This document shows, one piece after another, positions 7,906 through 15,679 of a stretch of DNA of 43,848 nt. The stretch comes from Lachnospiraceae bacterium (GTDB lineage: Bacteria > Bacillota > Clostridia > Lachnospirales > Lachnospiraceae). The stretch spans positions 1-43,848 of the forward strand of contig JAJQDT010000155.1 of assembly GCA_021202075.1 (NCBI GenBank), written 5' to 3'. Under the pieces are notes generated by a model. It worked only from the letters and a program-made list of their open reading frames with translations. It was not told where the DNA came from and searched no databases. The stretch's first letter is position 1, and every line of letters starts with the position of its first letter. A program made the translations under genes and the position numbers.

Positions 7906-10836
7906 TTACTTCCGGAACAGGGAAAACCCTTTCTTCTCCTGCTGCTCACCGGTCGTGATGGTTCCTACCCTGTAGCCAGTCTCTTCTATGGCAGCTTTCA
8001 GCTTCGCCTCGTCCAGTCCTGCCTCGGAAAGGATTTCTGTGATCCCTTTGCTGTGATTCGAGGTCACCTTTTTTACATCAAATACCTTGCGAATCGCCTC
8101 GTTTACGTGGTTTTCGCACATTCCGCACATCATTCCGTCTACCTGCACTGTTGTCTTTACCATTCCTGTCTCCTCCATTTCGTTTTCCTGACAGTTTTCT
8201 GAATGTTCCGTGTTCGGATTGTCCTTTTTCGGATTTCCAATCTGTGAAGTCTCCTTGTTCGGATTATCTTTTTCTGGATTTCCGGTGCTCGAATTCTCCC
8301 TGTTCGGACTTTCAGTTCCCGTGTTTACAGTTGCTAAGGGTTGGATACCCTGATTTATAGAAACATTAAGTGTTACCGGTTTGATTTTTCTGTCGTGCCC
8401 CGCGTCGCGCATTTTGAACAGATTCAGCCGCAGCGCGTTTGATACGACACAGAAACTCGAAAGGCTCATCGCCGCCGCCCCGAACATCGGATTCAGTTTC
8501 CAGCCGAAAACCGGGAACCACACGCCTGCGGCGAGAGGAATCCCGATGACATTATAGAAAAATGCCCAGAACAGGTTCTCATGAATGTTGCGCAGAGTCG
8601 CGCGGCTTAAGCGGATCGCAGCGGGCACATCGCTTAAGCGGCTTTTCATCAGGACAACATCCGCCGCGTCGATGGCGACATCCGCGCCCGCACCGATGGC
8701 GATGCCGATGTCCGCTCTTGTGAGCGCCGGGGCGTCGTTGATCCCATCGCCCACCATCGCGACTTTTACCCCGGAGGGCCGCTTTCTCCAGCCGGATGCT
8801 GCCATTGCCGCCTTCCTTCCGTTTTTTAAACCGTCCTTTGAATCGCCATTTAAACTGTCCTTTGAATCGCCCTTCAGATCGGCGTTTAAACCGCCCTTTG
8901 AATCGCCCTTCGAATCGGCGTTTTCGGCGCTTTCCTTGAGCTGCCGGATCACGCTCTCCTTGCCGTCAGGCAGAACTCCCGCGATGACCTCATCGACACC
9001 GGCCTGTGCCCCGATGGCTTTTGCAGTGCGCTCATTATCGCCCGTCAGCATCACAACGCGGATCCCCATATTCTGCAATTCCTTCACGGCCTGCGGGCTA
9101 TCTTCCTTTATGACATCCGCTACAGCTATGATGCCGAGCAGCTTTCCGCTCCTTGCAAACAAAAGCGGCGTTTTCCCTCCTTCAGCAAAGGAATTCGCCT
9201 GTGCCGCCACGGAATCCGGAACTTCTGTCTGACTCTGGATAAAGCTCAGGCTGCCGCCAAGAAGCTGCCCGCCTTCTTGCACTGCGGATAATCCGTTGCC
9301 AGGAAGCGCTTTGAAATCGCGGACTTCCCGGCCGGAAATTCTCTGTTCCTTTCCATACTGAAGAATCGCTTTTGCCAGCGGATGCTCACTTTTCTGCTCC
9401 AGATCATAGGCGCAGGAAAGTAATTCTTCCATCTCAACACCGTCCGCCGGATAAAGATCCGTCACCTTTGGCTCTCCGCTGGTGATGGTTCCTGTCTTAT
9501 CAAGCACAACGACCTGCACTTTGCCGGTTTCCTCGAGAGAAACCGCAGTTTTAAAGAGAATCCCGTTTTTCGCGCCCATCCCGTTGCCGACCATGATCGC
9601 CACCGGCGTCGCCAGCCCGAGCGCGCACGGACAGCTGATCACCAGCACGGATATGCCGCGGGCGAGCGCAAAGGCAACCGTCTGACCAGCCAACAGCCAT
9701 ACGATGGTCGTGATCACCGCAATCGTAATGACGACCGGCACAAACACGCCGGAGACACGGTCTGCAATTTTCGCAATCGGCGCTTTCGTAGCCGCCGCGT
9801 CGCTGACCATTTTAATAATCTGGGAAAGTGTCGTGTCTTCCCCGACCCGCGTCGCCTCGCAGCGGATAAATCCGGACTGGTTCACAGTCGCGGCAGATAC
9901 CGAATCGCCCACGGTCTTGTCGACCGGGATGCTCTCACCCGTGAGCGCCGCCTCGTTTACCGCGCTGTTCCCGTCCAGAATCACGCCATCCACCGGAATG
10001 TTCTCGCCGGGGCGCACCACAAACACATCGCCTTTTTTCACCTGTTCGATCGGAACGATCTCTTCCGCGCCGTTTTTCACGACGACTGCGGTCTTCGGAG
10101 CGAGCTTCATCAGACTTTTCAGCGCGTCCGTCGTCCTGCCTTTAGAGCGGGCCTCCAGCATCTTGCCGACCGTGATCAGCGTCAGAATCATCGCCGCCGA
10201 CTCAAAGTACAGATCCATCATGTAGGACATGACCGCTTCCATATTACCGTCCACCTGCGCCCGCGTCATCATGAACAGCGCATAGACGCTCCAGAGAAAG
10301 GATGCGGACGAGCCGAGCGCCACCAGAGTGTCCATGTTCGGGGAACGGTGGATCAGCCCTTTGAAACCGCTGATGAAAAACTTCTGGTTAATTACCATAA
10401 TAATCGCGGCAAGCAGCAGCTGCACCAGTCCCATCGCGACATGGTTGTCATCAAACCAGGCGGGCAGCGGCCAACCCAACATCATATGTCCCATCGAAAA
10501 ATACATCAGCACCAGCAAAAAACCGATCGACGCAATCAGCCTTCGCTTCAGCACCGGCGTCTCATGGTCGGCCAGCGCTTCCTCCTGCTCCGCGATCGAT
10601 GGCGATGCCGATCTGCCGGAAACTGCACCCTTTGCGCCGCCCTTCTGCGACGCTCCATAACCTGCGTCCTGCACTGCCCGGATGATCGCGTCCGGGGAAG
10701 CAGTTCCCTCGACTCCCATTGAATTCGTCAGCAGGCTGACCGAACAGGACGTCACACCCGGCACCTTTGCGACCGCCTTCTCCACTCTCGCCTGGCAGGC
10801 GGCGCAACTCATGCCGGTTACCGTATATTGATCCAT
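7906..10836 (-). CDS. copA: Copper-exporting P-type ATPase (CopA)
   Basis: Inner-membrane Cu(+) efflux ATPase (P1B-1). Order: N-terminal HMA domain with MSCAAC (C11, C14); eight-helix membrane region; TGES (299-302); CPC in the sixth helix (402-404); DKTGT with phospho-acceptor D446; HP (485-486); TGDN (598-601); GDGIND (696-701); the Cu signatures YN (761-762) and MSLSS (790-794); and a second HMA domain at the C-terminus with MCGMC (904-907). At 976 residues it is long. Two extras explain this: a repeated Asp/Ser/Lys/Gly-rich insert at about 641-672 between TGDN and GDGIND, and a repeated Asn/Pro/Lys linker at about 843-885 before the last HMA. csoR ends 21 nt before its start, so the two form one operon. 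Confidence 0.97.
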   Translation of the reverse strand: MDQYTVTGMSCAACQARVEKAVAKVPGVTSCSVSLLTNSMGVEGTASPDAIIRAVQDAGYGASQKGGAKGAVSGRSASPSIAEQEEALADHETPVLKRRLIASIGFLLVLMYFSMGHMMLGWPLPAWFDDNHVAMGLVQLLLAAIIMVINQKFFISGFKGLIHRSPNMDTLVALGSSASFLWSVYALFMMTRAQVDGNMEAVMSYMMDLYFESAAMILTLITVGKMLEARSKGRTTDALKSLMKLAPKTAVVVKNGAEEIVPIEQVKKGDVFVVRPGENIPVDGVILDGNSAVNEAALTGESIPVDKTVGDSVSAATVNQSGFIRCEATRVGEDTTLSQIIKMVSDAAATKAPIAKIADRVSGVFVPVVITIAVITTIVWLLAGQTVAFALARGISVLVISCPCALGLATPVAIMVGNGMGAKNGILFKTAVSLEETGKVQVVVLDKTGTITSGEPKVTDLYPADGVEMEELLSCAYDLEQKSEHPLAKAILQYGKEQRISGREVRDFKALPGNGLSAVQEGGQLLGGSLSFIQSQTEVPDSVAAQANSFAEGGKTPLLFARSGKLLGIIAVADVIKEDSPQAVKELQNMGIRVVMLTGDNERTAKAIGAQAGVDEVIAGVLPDGKESVIRQLKESAENADSKGDSKGGLNADLKGDSKDSLNGDSKDGLKNGRKAAMAASGWRKRPSGVKVAMVGDGINDAPALTRADIGIAIGAGADVAIDAADVVLMKSRLSDVPAAIRLSRATLRNIHENLFWAFFYNVIGIPLAAGVWFPVFGWKLNPMFGAAAMSLSSFCVVSNALRLNLFKMRDAGHDRKIKPVTLNVSINQGIQPLATVNTGTESPNRENSSTGNPEKDNPNKETSQIGNPKKDNPNTEHSENCQENEMEETGMVKTTVQVDGMMCGMCENHVNEAIRKVFDVKKVTSNHSKGITEILSEAGLDEAKLKAAIEETGYRVGTITTGEQQEKKGFSLFRK
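8197..8310. repeat. 45-bp repeat encoding the copA C-terminal linker
   Basis: About 2.5 copies of a 45-bp unit recognisable by TTCGGATT..TCTTTTTC..GGATTTCC. It encodes the [16 protein letters not shown] repeats between the last membrane helix and the C-terminal HMA domain. The unit is a multiple of three, so copy number can vary without breaking the frame. Confidence 0.8.
8821..8916. repeat. 36-bp in-frame repeat inside the copA P domain
   Basis: About 2.7 copies of a 36-bp unit containing AAACCGTCCTTTGAATCGCC or close variants, encoding the [20 protein letters not shown] region. It sits inside the otherwise conserved phosphorylation domain of CopA. Unit length is divisible by three. Confidence 0.82.
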
Positions 10837-10857
10837 CTGTCATTCCTCCCTTCTCCA

Positions 10858-11202
10858 TCACTTCATCAGCTTCTGGATCGTTGCCACAAGCTCATCCACG
10901 ACCTCATCCTTTCCGTCCCGGATGTCGCGGACGACACAGGTATGAATGTGGCTGGATAAAAGCTCCTTATTAAAAGAATTCACTGCCGCATTCACCGCCG
11001 CCGACTGAATCAGAATGTCATTGCAGTAGGCATCACGCTCCAGCATGCCGCGGATGCCGCGAATCTGTCCCTCAATGCGGTTCAGGCGGTTGATCAGCTT
11101 CCGCCGTTCTTCTTCCGTGCGCTCGGTCTTTTTGCAGCAGCAACAGACTTCGGCGCTGTCCGCATCGTCTTTCTGAGCTTTGATATTAGTATCTTCCACC
11201 AT
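10858..11202 (-). CDS. csoR: CsoR-family copper-sensing repressor
   Basis: A 114-aa all-helical DUF156 (CsoR/RcnR) repressor that leaves DNA when it binds Cu(+). The Cu ligand set is present as C60 (RDAYCNDIL), H85 and C89 (HIHTC), matching the Cys-His-Cys triad of copper CsoR rather than the RcnR or FrmR sets. The N-terminus has an unusual CCCC run (20-23). The signature RLNRIEGQIRGIRGML is clear. The start ATG has AAGGAG upstream. It is the first gene of the csoR-copA operon, and two matching palindromes lie in its promoter region, so autoregulation by copper is strongly implied. Confidence 0.95.
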   Translation of the reverse strand: MVEDTNIKAQKDDADSAEVCCCCKKTERTEEERRKLINRLNRIEGQIRGIRGMLERDAYCNDILIQSAAVNAAVNSFNKELLSSHIHTCVVRDIRDGKDEVVDELVATIQKLMK

Positions 11203-11372
11203 TTCCGACTCCTTATACTTTTTTCAAGCCAAACGATTCATGTAAGCGATTCTGGCGGACGTACCATAATTCTATTTACATTCTGCATGCCTGTCTCGCC
11301 GGGAGCACGATACAAAAAGCTTCGACGCAGCCCGCAAACAATCTCTCAGAATCCGCCAGTTAAAAACCAAAA

Positions 11373-11389
11373 ATACCACCAGGGGGTAT
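11373..11389. promoter_or_regulatory. CsoR operator, downstream copy
   Basis: The 17-bp pseudo-palindrome ATACCACCAGGGGGTAT is nearly the reverse complement of the upstream copy at 11409-11425. It falls just after the predicted transcription start, in the csoR leader. G/C tracts flanked by ATAC/GTAT agree with known CsoR boxes. Confidence 0.8.
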
Positions 11390-11403
11390 CTGGCTCATGT
11401 GCC

Positions 11404-11432
11404 ATGATATACCCCCGGGCGGTATTTGTCAA
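11404..11432 (-). promoter_or_regulatory. csoR-copA promoter with CsoR operator in its spacer
   Basis: On the minus strand, a perfect -35 TTGACA (11427-11432), a 17-nt spacer and TATCAT (11404-11409). The spacer is almost wholly occupied by the palindrome ATACCCCCGGGCGGTAT (11409-11425). Bound CsoR would cover the promoter, giving simple steric repression relieved by Cu(+). The rest of the gap (11203-11372) is the transcribed leader, where I see nothing else. Confidence 0.85.
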
Positions 11433-11494
11433 TACTTTTCTGATTAATTTTTTTCTGCTCTACGATCGATATCCTATATCTGCACCATATAATA

Positions 11495-11614
11495 TGACTT
11501 ATCGGAAGCATTCTGGTAATATGTCAAGAGGACGCTTGCGTACTCGGAACCGATAAGTCAACGACAGAATCGCCAGATTCTGGAGATTATGAGAAGCGGT
11601 TTTCTTCTCATAAT
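11495..11614. repeat. Nested palindromes downstream of the COG0523 gene
   Basis: Three dyads follow one another: TGACTTATCGG (11495-11505) with its perfect complement at 11550-11560 around 44 nt; CAGAATC..GATTCTG (11565-11582); and ATTATGAGAAG..CTTCTCATAAT (11586-11614, 11 bp perfect). The last could act as terminator for the minus-strand GTPase gene, though no good U-run follows. It also resembles a hairpin at 14586-14610. Confidence 0.7.
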
Positions 11615-11698
11615 ATAAATTCTCAGGCAGACGCGGCAAACGGATATGATACTGATATAGCCTGCGGCGGTCAATAAGAAAAGTTAATTCCAGAGCAC

Positions 11699-12754
11699 TC
11701 ATTCCACTCCCAGGTGTGCACGGATTGCTTCTTCATTCAGATGCTCTCCGATCACAATCAGCACTTCCTGACCGACAGGAATCGGCTGAAGAGTAATGTC
11801 ATCGCGCGTCGCATTGAGTTGAAACCAGGCGGACCCGTTTAGCAGCAAAGATGTATCTTTGTCTTTCTCGGTTTTCCCTCCATTAGCATCGTTTTTACAC
11901 AGATCCGAAAAATATTGATCTGCCTCCTGCCCGTCTGGTTCCTCCGCCTTCCTCATAAATCCCTTCACCCGAAACACATTTCCGCACACACCATCGCTCA
12001 AAATCTGTTTCACTGCCAGGCAAAGCCTCTCCTCCGACATCCGGATATTCATAAAATAAACCGACTGGAAGCCCTCATCCTCCTCACCCATTTTCTGAAA
12101 GCTTTCGTTCACATATCCACAAGCGGAAAACCGCTCAAAATCGGAATCTGTAAATTCGTTCCAGTCCTTCACCAGGATGGCTCCTCCGTCACCTGATTCA
12201 AATCTGCGCTCACACCGTACGGATTCCAGCGCATGGTTCAGATGCATGATTGTATGTTCAATCTCCTGATCGGAGGCCTCCTGGCTTTTGCTCATTACCA
12301 CGCATCCGGCGTTTGCTACTTCAGACGCCAGCAGATACTCCGTCTCCGCGGACAGTCCGGTTTCCAGCCTGGCATCAATAATTGCAATGACATTTCCGAT
12401 TTCATACCACTGATCAAGCGGCTCCTCATGGAGCACATCGAAAAATTCATCCGTATCATAAATGCCGGACGGTTCAATGAGAACCCGGTCATAGCCGCTC
12501 ATTCCCATCGCGATCAGCTTGGATTTAAACCTCCTGCGGTGGCAGTCTCGATGGCAGCCCCCGGCCACCATCTCCAGTTCACACTGTTCTCCTTCCAGAT
12601 CCTGCAAAAGCATCATATCCACATTTACGGCACCGTAGTCATTCTCCAGGATCCCGATGTTCCATCCTTTTTTCATTAGAAATTCCGCATATTTTCGGAT
12701 GAAGGTTGTCTTTCCCGATCCCAGAAAGCCTGTGATCAAATCTATTTTTATCAT
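11699..12754 (-). CDS. COG0523 / CobW-like G3E GTPase (putative metallochaperone)
   Basis: A 351-aa cytosolic GTPase of the G3E family. Walker A GFLGSGKTT (9-17) is followed by an NDYGAVNVD segment and IEPSGIYD. COG0523 proteins insert or traffic metals such as Zn, Co, Ni or Fe. Their usual CxCC metal motif is replaced here by CHRDCH (C67, H68, C71, H72). The C-terminal CobW_C-like half contains a charged linker and ends IGEHLNEEAIRAHLG. The start has AAGGAG 12 nt upstream. No Zur-type box or metal-enzyme gene is adjacent, so the client is unknown. A UreG/HypB role is unlikely given the C-terminal domain. Confidence 0.87.
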   Translation of the reverse strand: MIKIDLITGFLGSGKTTFIRKYAEFLMKKGWNIGILENDYGAVNVDMMLLQDLEGEQCELEMVAGGCHRDCHRRRFKSKLIAMGMSGYDRVLIEPSGIYDTDEFFDVLHEEPLDQWYEIGNVIAIIDARLETGLSAETEYLLASEVANAGCVVMSKSQEASDQEIEHTIMHLNHALESVRCERRFESGDGGAILVKDWNEFTDSDFERFSACGYVNESFQKMGEEDEGFQSVYFMNIRMSEERLCLAVKQILSDGVCGNVFRVKGFMRKAEEPDGQEADQYFSDLCKNDANGGKTEKDKDTSLLLNGSAWFQLNATRDDITLQPIPVGQEVLIVIGEHLNEEAIRAHLGVE

Positions 12755-12776
12755 AATATTCCATTTCTCCTTATTG

Positions 12777-12833
12777 TTCTGATTCTAAACAGCCATTTAT
12801 ATAATTTCCCTGTCCGCCGAAACAGAATCAGAA
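12777..12833. repeat. Inverted repeat between rarD and the COG0523 gene
   Basis: TTCTGATTCT (12777-12786) and its exact complement AGAATCAGAA (12824-12833) are separated by 37 nt. It lies in the gap after the rarD stop and just before the ribosome binding site of the COG0523 gene. It could be an operator or a leader hairpin; no U-run follows. Confidence 0.45.
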
Positions 12834-12879
12834 TTTATGTTTTTACAGGAAATCTTCCTTAAGTCCCTGATTCTCTCTT

Positions 12880-13773
12880 TCATGTCGTTTCTCTTTTATG
12901 CAGACGCATCTGACGCAGATGATCCACAACCGTAAAAATAATTCCGAACCAGATGAGGCAAAACGCGGCCAGCTTATTCTGATCCAGTTCCTCATGAAAA
13001 TAAAACAATCCCATCAGAAACTGCAGTGTAGGGTTGATATACATCAAAATTCCTGATATGTAATAGGGAATTTCCTTCACACCTATATTAAAAAGCAAAA
13101 GTGGTACAGACGTAATAATTCCGCATGCCGGGAGAAGGAAAAATTCAGCTCCGTGAAGCACGCCAATGCTTCCCATCCCAGCGTTGTCTGCCCAGAGCGC
13201 AAAGAGCAAGGCAAACGGAGTCATACAGAGTGTTTCCATAAAAAGTGATGCATATGGCGAAATATCCAGATTCTTTTTAACCGCCCCATAGACCGCAAAG
13301 GAGCCGGAAATCAGCAGCGCCAGTACTGGAATTGTACCGGATCGCAGAATCATGTACACAACGCCTGCCAGAGCAAATAAAAACGTCACGGTCTCTAATC
13401 TGCTTGGACGCTCCCGAAAAATCAGAAGACCAATCGCACCGACCAGCACCGGTTCGATAAAATATCCCAGGCTCGCGTCAAGTACATGTCCGCTGCTGAC
13501 TGCGAAAATATATACGCCCCAGTTAATTGTAATCAGAATCCCACTGGCAAAACAAATCAGAAACTGTCGGTGATTTCGAAACACCGGGGCAATCTCTTTC
13601 CATTTCCCGGTTGCTGCCATGAAAAGCCCCATAAACACCATGGACCAGATGATCCGCTGAGAAAGCACATATACCGAATTGACTGCGCCCAGCAGATTCC
13701 AGAAAACAGTCAGTACACCCCAGCAGACATAAGCCGCTGCCACGCCCAGTGAGCCCCACAGTTTCTTATTCAT
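12880..13773 (-). CDS. rarD: RarD-type EamA family permease
   Basis: A 297-aa integral membrane protein of the drug/metabolite transporter superfamily, RarD subgroup, with about ten predicted helices. Family marks are WGVLTVFWNLL near the start, the SQRIIWSM helix, INWGVYIFAV, SLGYFIEPVLVG and YINPTLQFLMG. The start used is the ATG of MNKKLWG behind GAGGAGGAGG; an upstream in-frame start nine codons earlier lacks a site. The substrate of RarD proteins is not firmly known. Gene order suggests it may be transcribed with the downstream GTPase gene 125 bp away. Confidence 0.92.
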   Translation of the reverse strand: MNKKLWGSLGVAAAYVCWGVLTVFWNLLGAVNSVYVLSQRIIWSMVFMGLFMAATGKWKEIAPVFRNHRQFLICFASGILITINWGVYIFAVSSGHVLDASLGYFIEPVLVGAIGLLIFRERPSRLETVTFLFALAGVVYMILRSGTIPVLALLISGSFAVYGAVKKNLDISPYASLFMETLCMTPFALLFALWADNAGMGSIGVLHGAEFFLLPACGIITSVPLLLFNIGVKEIPYYISGILMYINPTLQFLMGLFYFHEELDQNKLAAFCLIWFGIIFTVVDHLRQMRLHKRETT

Positions 13774-13815
13774 AATCCTCCTCCTCACGCAAACAGTCAT
13801 TCTTCCCTCATAATA

Positions 13816-13930
13816 TGGAAGCCGCGCAATAGATAATCGCTTCGCGATTGCATATCCCGTACGAAGTGCGGGATGCCTCCCCGGCGAGGGGCGCGGCTTT
13901 CATCCATGCTCGCACAGCGAGTATGGACAT
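13816..13930. repeat. Multi-hairpin intergenic element, copy I
   Basis: An outer stem pairs GCCGCGC (13821-13827) with GCGCGGC (13891-13897). It encloses an AATCGC-TTC-GCGATT hairpin (13835-13849), a second 9-bp hairpin (13854-13874) and CCCCGGCGAGGGG. The terminal hairpin pairs 13903-13913 with 13917-13927 and ends in GGACATA. The same modular layout recurs at 24.3, 34.4 and 37.6 kb. It lies between the divergent rarD and rpsT genes; apart from it and the rpsT promoter I see nothing in this 530-bp gap. Confidence 0.8.
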
Positions 13931-14103
13931 ATAAAGGAAAGCCTGTCATTTTTCGCTAACATTCTACTCTCGCCCGGATTGCATGTCAATGTGAGGATAC
14001 AAATTTTCATGCGCCAGCCCCCTTGGTTTTTGACGTTTCTTTAAGTATTTTTTCTCTGGTAATTACCTGTCTGATTCGTTCATGATTCAGCCTGTATAAT
14101 TCC

Positions 14104-14146
14104 GAACAAATTCGCTGAACAAATTCCGCGCAAATTCCGCGCAAAT
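14104..14146. repeat. Short tandem repeats upstream of the rpsT promoter
   Basis: Imperfect direct repeats of 11-15 bp: GAACAAATTCGCT, GAACAAATTCCGCGC, AAATTCCGCGC, AAAT. They end 14 nt before the -35 box of rpsT, where an upstream (UP) element would act. Possibly only slippage-derived. Confidence 0.7.
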
Positions 14147-14159
14147 CAGTAAAAAAATC

Positions 14160-14188
14160 TTGACAGAAAACCTTGTTTGGTCTAATAT
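14160..14188 (+). promoter_or_regulatory. rpsT promoter
   Basis: Perfect TTGACA (14160-14165), 17-nt spacer, TAATAT (14183-14188). The leader is about 110 nt. S20 represses its own translation in E. coli; whether this leader does so cannot be told from sequence. Confidence 0.85.
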
Positions 14189-14305
14189 ATTCAGGTGAGT
14201 TTGCAGGAAACGACCGTGTCCGTTTTATAATGAATTGCAAAATATTCCGTTATTCACTATAAAGAGATGCAAACGATTATTTTCAGAGGTTGGGAGGTGT
14301 TCAGA

Positions 14306-14569
14306 TTGGCAAATATAAAGTCTGCAAAGAAGAGAATTCTTGTTTCCCAGAAAAAGCACGACAAGAATAAGTCCATCAAGTCTTCTGTGAAGACCGCGAT
14401 GAAGAAGGTTGACGCTGCAGTTGCGGCGAACGACAAGGCTGCTGCACAGGCCGCGCTTCTGGCTGCTACTTCTACGATTGAGAAGGCTGCTACCAAAGGT
14501 GTTTATCATAAGAACAATGCGGCAAGAAAAGTTTCCCGTATGGCAAAGGCAGTCAATACCATGGCTTAA
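14306..14569 (+). CDS. rpsT: 30S ribosomal protein S20
   Basis: An 87-aa, very basic, helical protein that binds 16S rRNA early in 30S assembly. ANIKSAKKRILVSQKK at the N-terminus and HKNNAARKVSRMAKAV near the end are diagnostic. The start is a TTG preceded by GGGAGGTG; starting at an ATG 13 codons upstream would add residues not found in S20. A TTG start is also used for rpsT in other bacteria. In many Clostridia rpsT lies beside gpr/spoIIP; here it is alone, with its own promoter and terminator. Confidence 0.97.
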   Translation: MANIKSAKKRILVSQKKHDKNKSIKSSVKTAMKKVDAAVAANDKAAAQAALLAATSTIEKAATKGVYHKNNAARKVSRMAKAVNTMA

Positions 14570-14585
14570 TTCCGGGTGTTTGATG

Positions 14586-14610
14586 TTATGAGAAAAACGG
14601 TTTCTCATAA
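14586..14610. repeat. TTATGAGAAA hairpin after rpsT
   Basis: TTATGAGAAA (14586-14595) pairs perfectly with TTTCTCATAA (14601-14610) around AACGG. Stem and loop resemble the hairpin at 11586-14 in the COG0523-csoR gap (TTATGAGAA, CGG in the loop, TTCTCATAA). No U-run follows, so the rpsT terminator is the next hairpin. Confidence 0.65.
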
Positions 14611-14664
14611 TGGGAATGAAGTTATCTATATAGAATCGGATATTGAATGCAAAAAGCAAAGCCC

Positions 14665-14700
14665 CCGCAGTCACACCGTCACGTGACTGCGGAGTTTTTT
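14665..14700 (+). terminator. Rho-independent terminator of rpsT
   Basis: CCGCAGTCAC (14665-14674) pairs perfectly with GTGACTGCGG (14683-14692), followed by AGTTTTTT. It is about 95 nt after the rpsT stop and faces the minus-strand engB gene. Confidence 0.93.
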
Positions 14701-14800
14701 ACATTAGGAGCTGTCATTCAACTGCAAAAGGATATTTTATAGCTTACGCGATATACAGCCAATGTTCTGAAAGCCAGGGTCAAAAACGCTCCTGCTCCAT

Positions 14801-15406
14801 CTACGGAATTGGCTCTTCCTTTTCAAAGCAGATGCTCTCGATCAGCTTCCAGGTCTCCTCCCGCCCCTGGCCGTTCTGGGAGGAAAACGGGATCATCTTC
14901 GTCCCCGGCCGCAGGTTCAGACCTTCGCGGACCAGCTTCAGCTGCTTCTGAACCTGACTCCGCTTAATCTTATCCAGCTTTGTCGCCAGTATGATCGGCT
15001 CATAACCGTTCGCGCAGACCCACTCGTACATCGTCTTATCATTTGCCCCCGGCTCATGCCGGATATCGATCAGAAGGAACACTGCCTTCAATTGTGAGGA
15101 TGTGTGCAGGTAGCGCTCAATCATTTTTCCCCACTTCTCTTTTTCCGACTGCGGAACCTTCGCATAGCCATATCCCGGCAGATCAACCAGATACAAAAGG
15201 TCGTTAATATTATAATAATTGATCGTCTGCGTCTTGCCCGGCTGCGAGCTGGTCCGCGCCAGCGATTTGCGGTTCATCAGCGTATTGATCAGGGAGGATT
15301 TCCCGACGTTGGACTTCCCCGCGAACGCGACCTCCGGCCGGTCATTTTCCGGAAGCCGGCTCGTAATCCCGCACACCGTCTCGAGGGTTGCCTGTTTAAT
15401 GATCAT
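14801..15406 (-). CDS. engB: Ribosome biogenesis GTPase EngB (YsxC/YihA)
   Basis: Essential GTPase for large-subunit assembly. 201 aa, as usual. G1 GKSNVGKS (30-37), the G2 region with SSQPGKTQTINYY, G3 DLPGYGYA (75-82) and G4 TKLDK (142-146) are all present, the last being the TKxD variant typical of EngB. It is the last gene of the tig-clpP-clpX-lon-engB run, a gene order common in Firmicutes. A gap of 270 bp containing a repeated element separates it from lon. Confidence 0.96.
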   Translation of the reverse strand: MIIKQATLETVCGITSRLPENDRPEVAFAGKSNVGKSSLINTLMNRKSLARTSSQPGKTQTINYYNINDLLYLVDLPGYGYAKVPQSEKEKWGKMIERYLHTSSQLKAVFLLIDIRHEPGANDKTMYEWVCANGYEPIILATKLDKIKRSQVQKQLKLVREGLNLRPGTKMIPFSSQNGQGREETWKLIESICFEKEEPIP

Positions 15407-15550
15407 TCCGGTCTCCTTCCCTCCTCTCTTTTCATATGGTATTTTTCTCCATCATGGATGTCTGGTAAACAACCCATTATCTGAAACCAATGGGATTGCG
15501 GTCGCCTGTTTCAATGATTGTTGTACACAGCAATCACACCCTGTAGCGCG

Positions 15551-15630
15551 AAGGATCTGTCGCGAAATCACTCGTTCATCTTGCATCTGCTAATACGCAT
15601 ATCGCAGGCCATTAAAGCCCCAACGCAGTC
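15551..15630. repeat. Intergenic repeat family B, copy 1
   Basis: Begins AAGGATCTGTCGCGAAATCA and continues with TTGCAT, CGCATATCGCAG, ATTAAAG and AACGCAGT at the same spacing as the copies at 18174 and 22703. It lies between lon and engB, same orientation as the others. The most diverged of the three. Confidence 0.7.
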
Positions 15631-15679
15631 TGCCTCAGGCCTCCACGGCCAGACGCAGGCGTACTTTTGCAAATTTATA

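Noticed and set aside
12537..12556. CHRDCH in the COG0523 protein as a CXXCH haem site
   Set aside because: The cysteines are three residues apart (CX3C followed by H), the protein is cytosolic, and the position matches the CxCC metal motif of the family.
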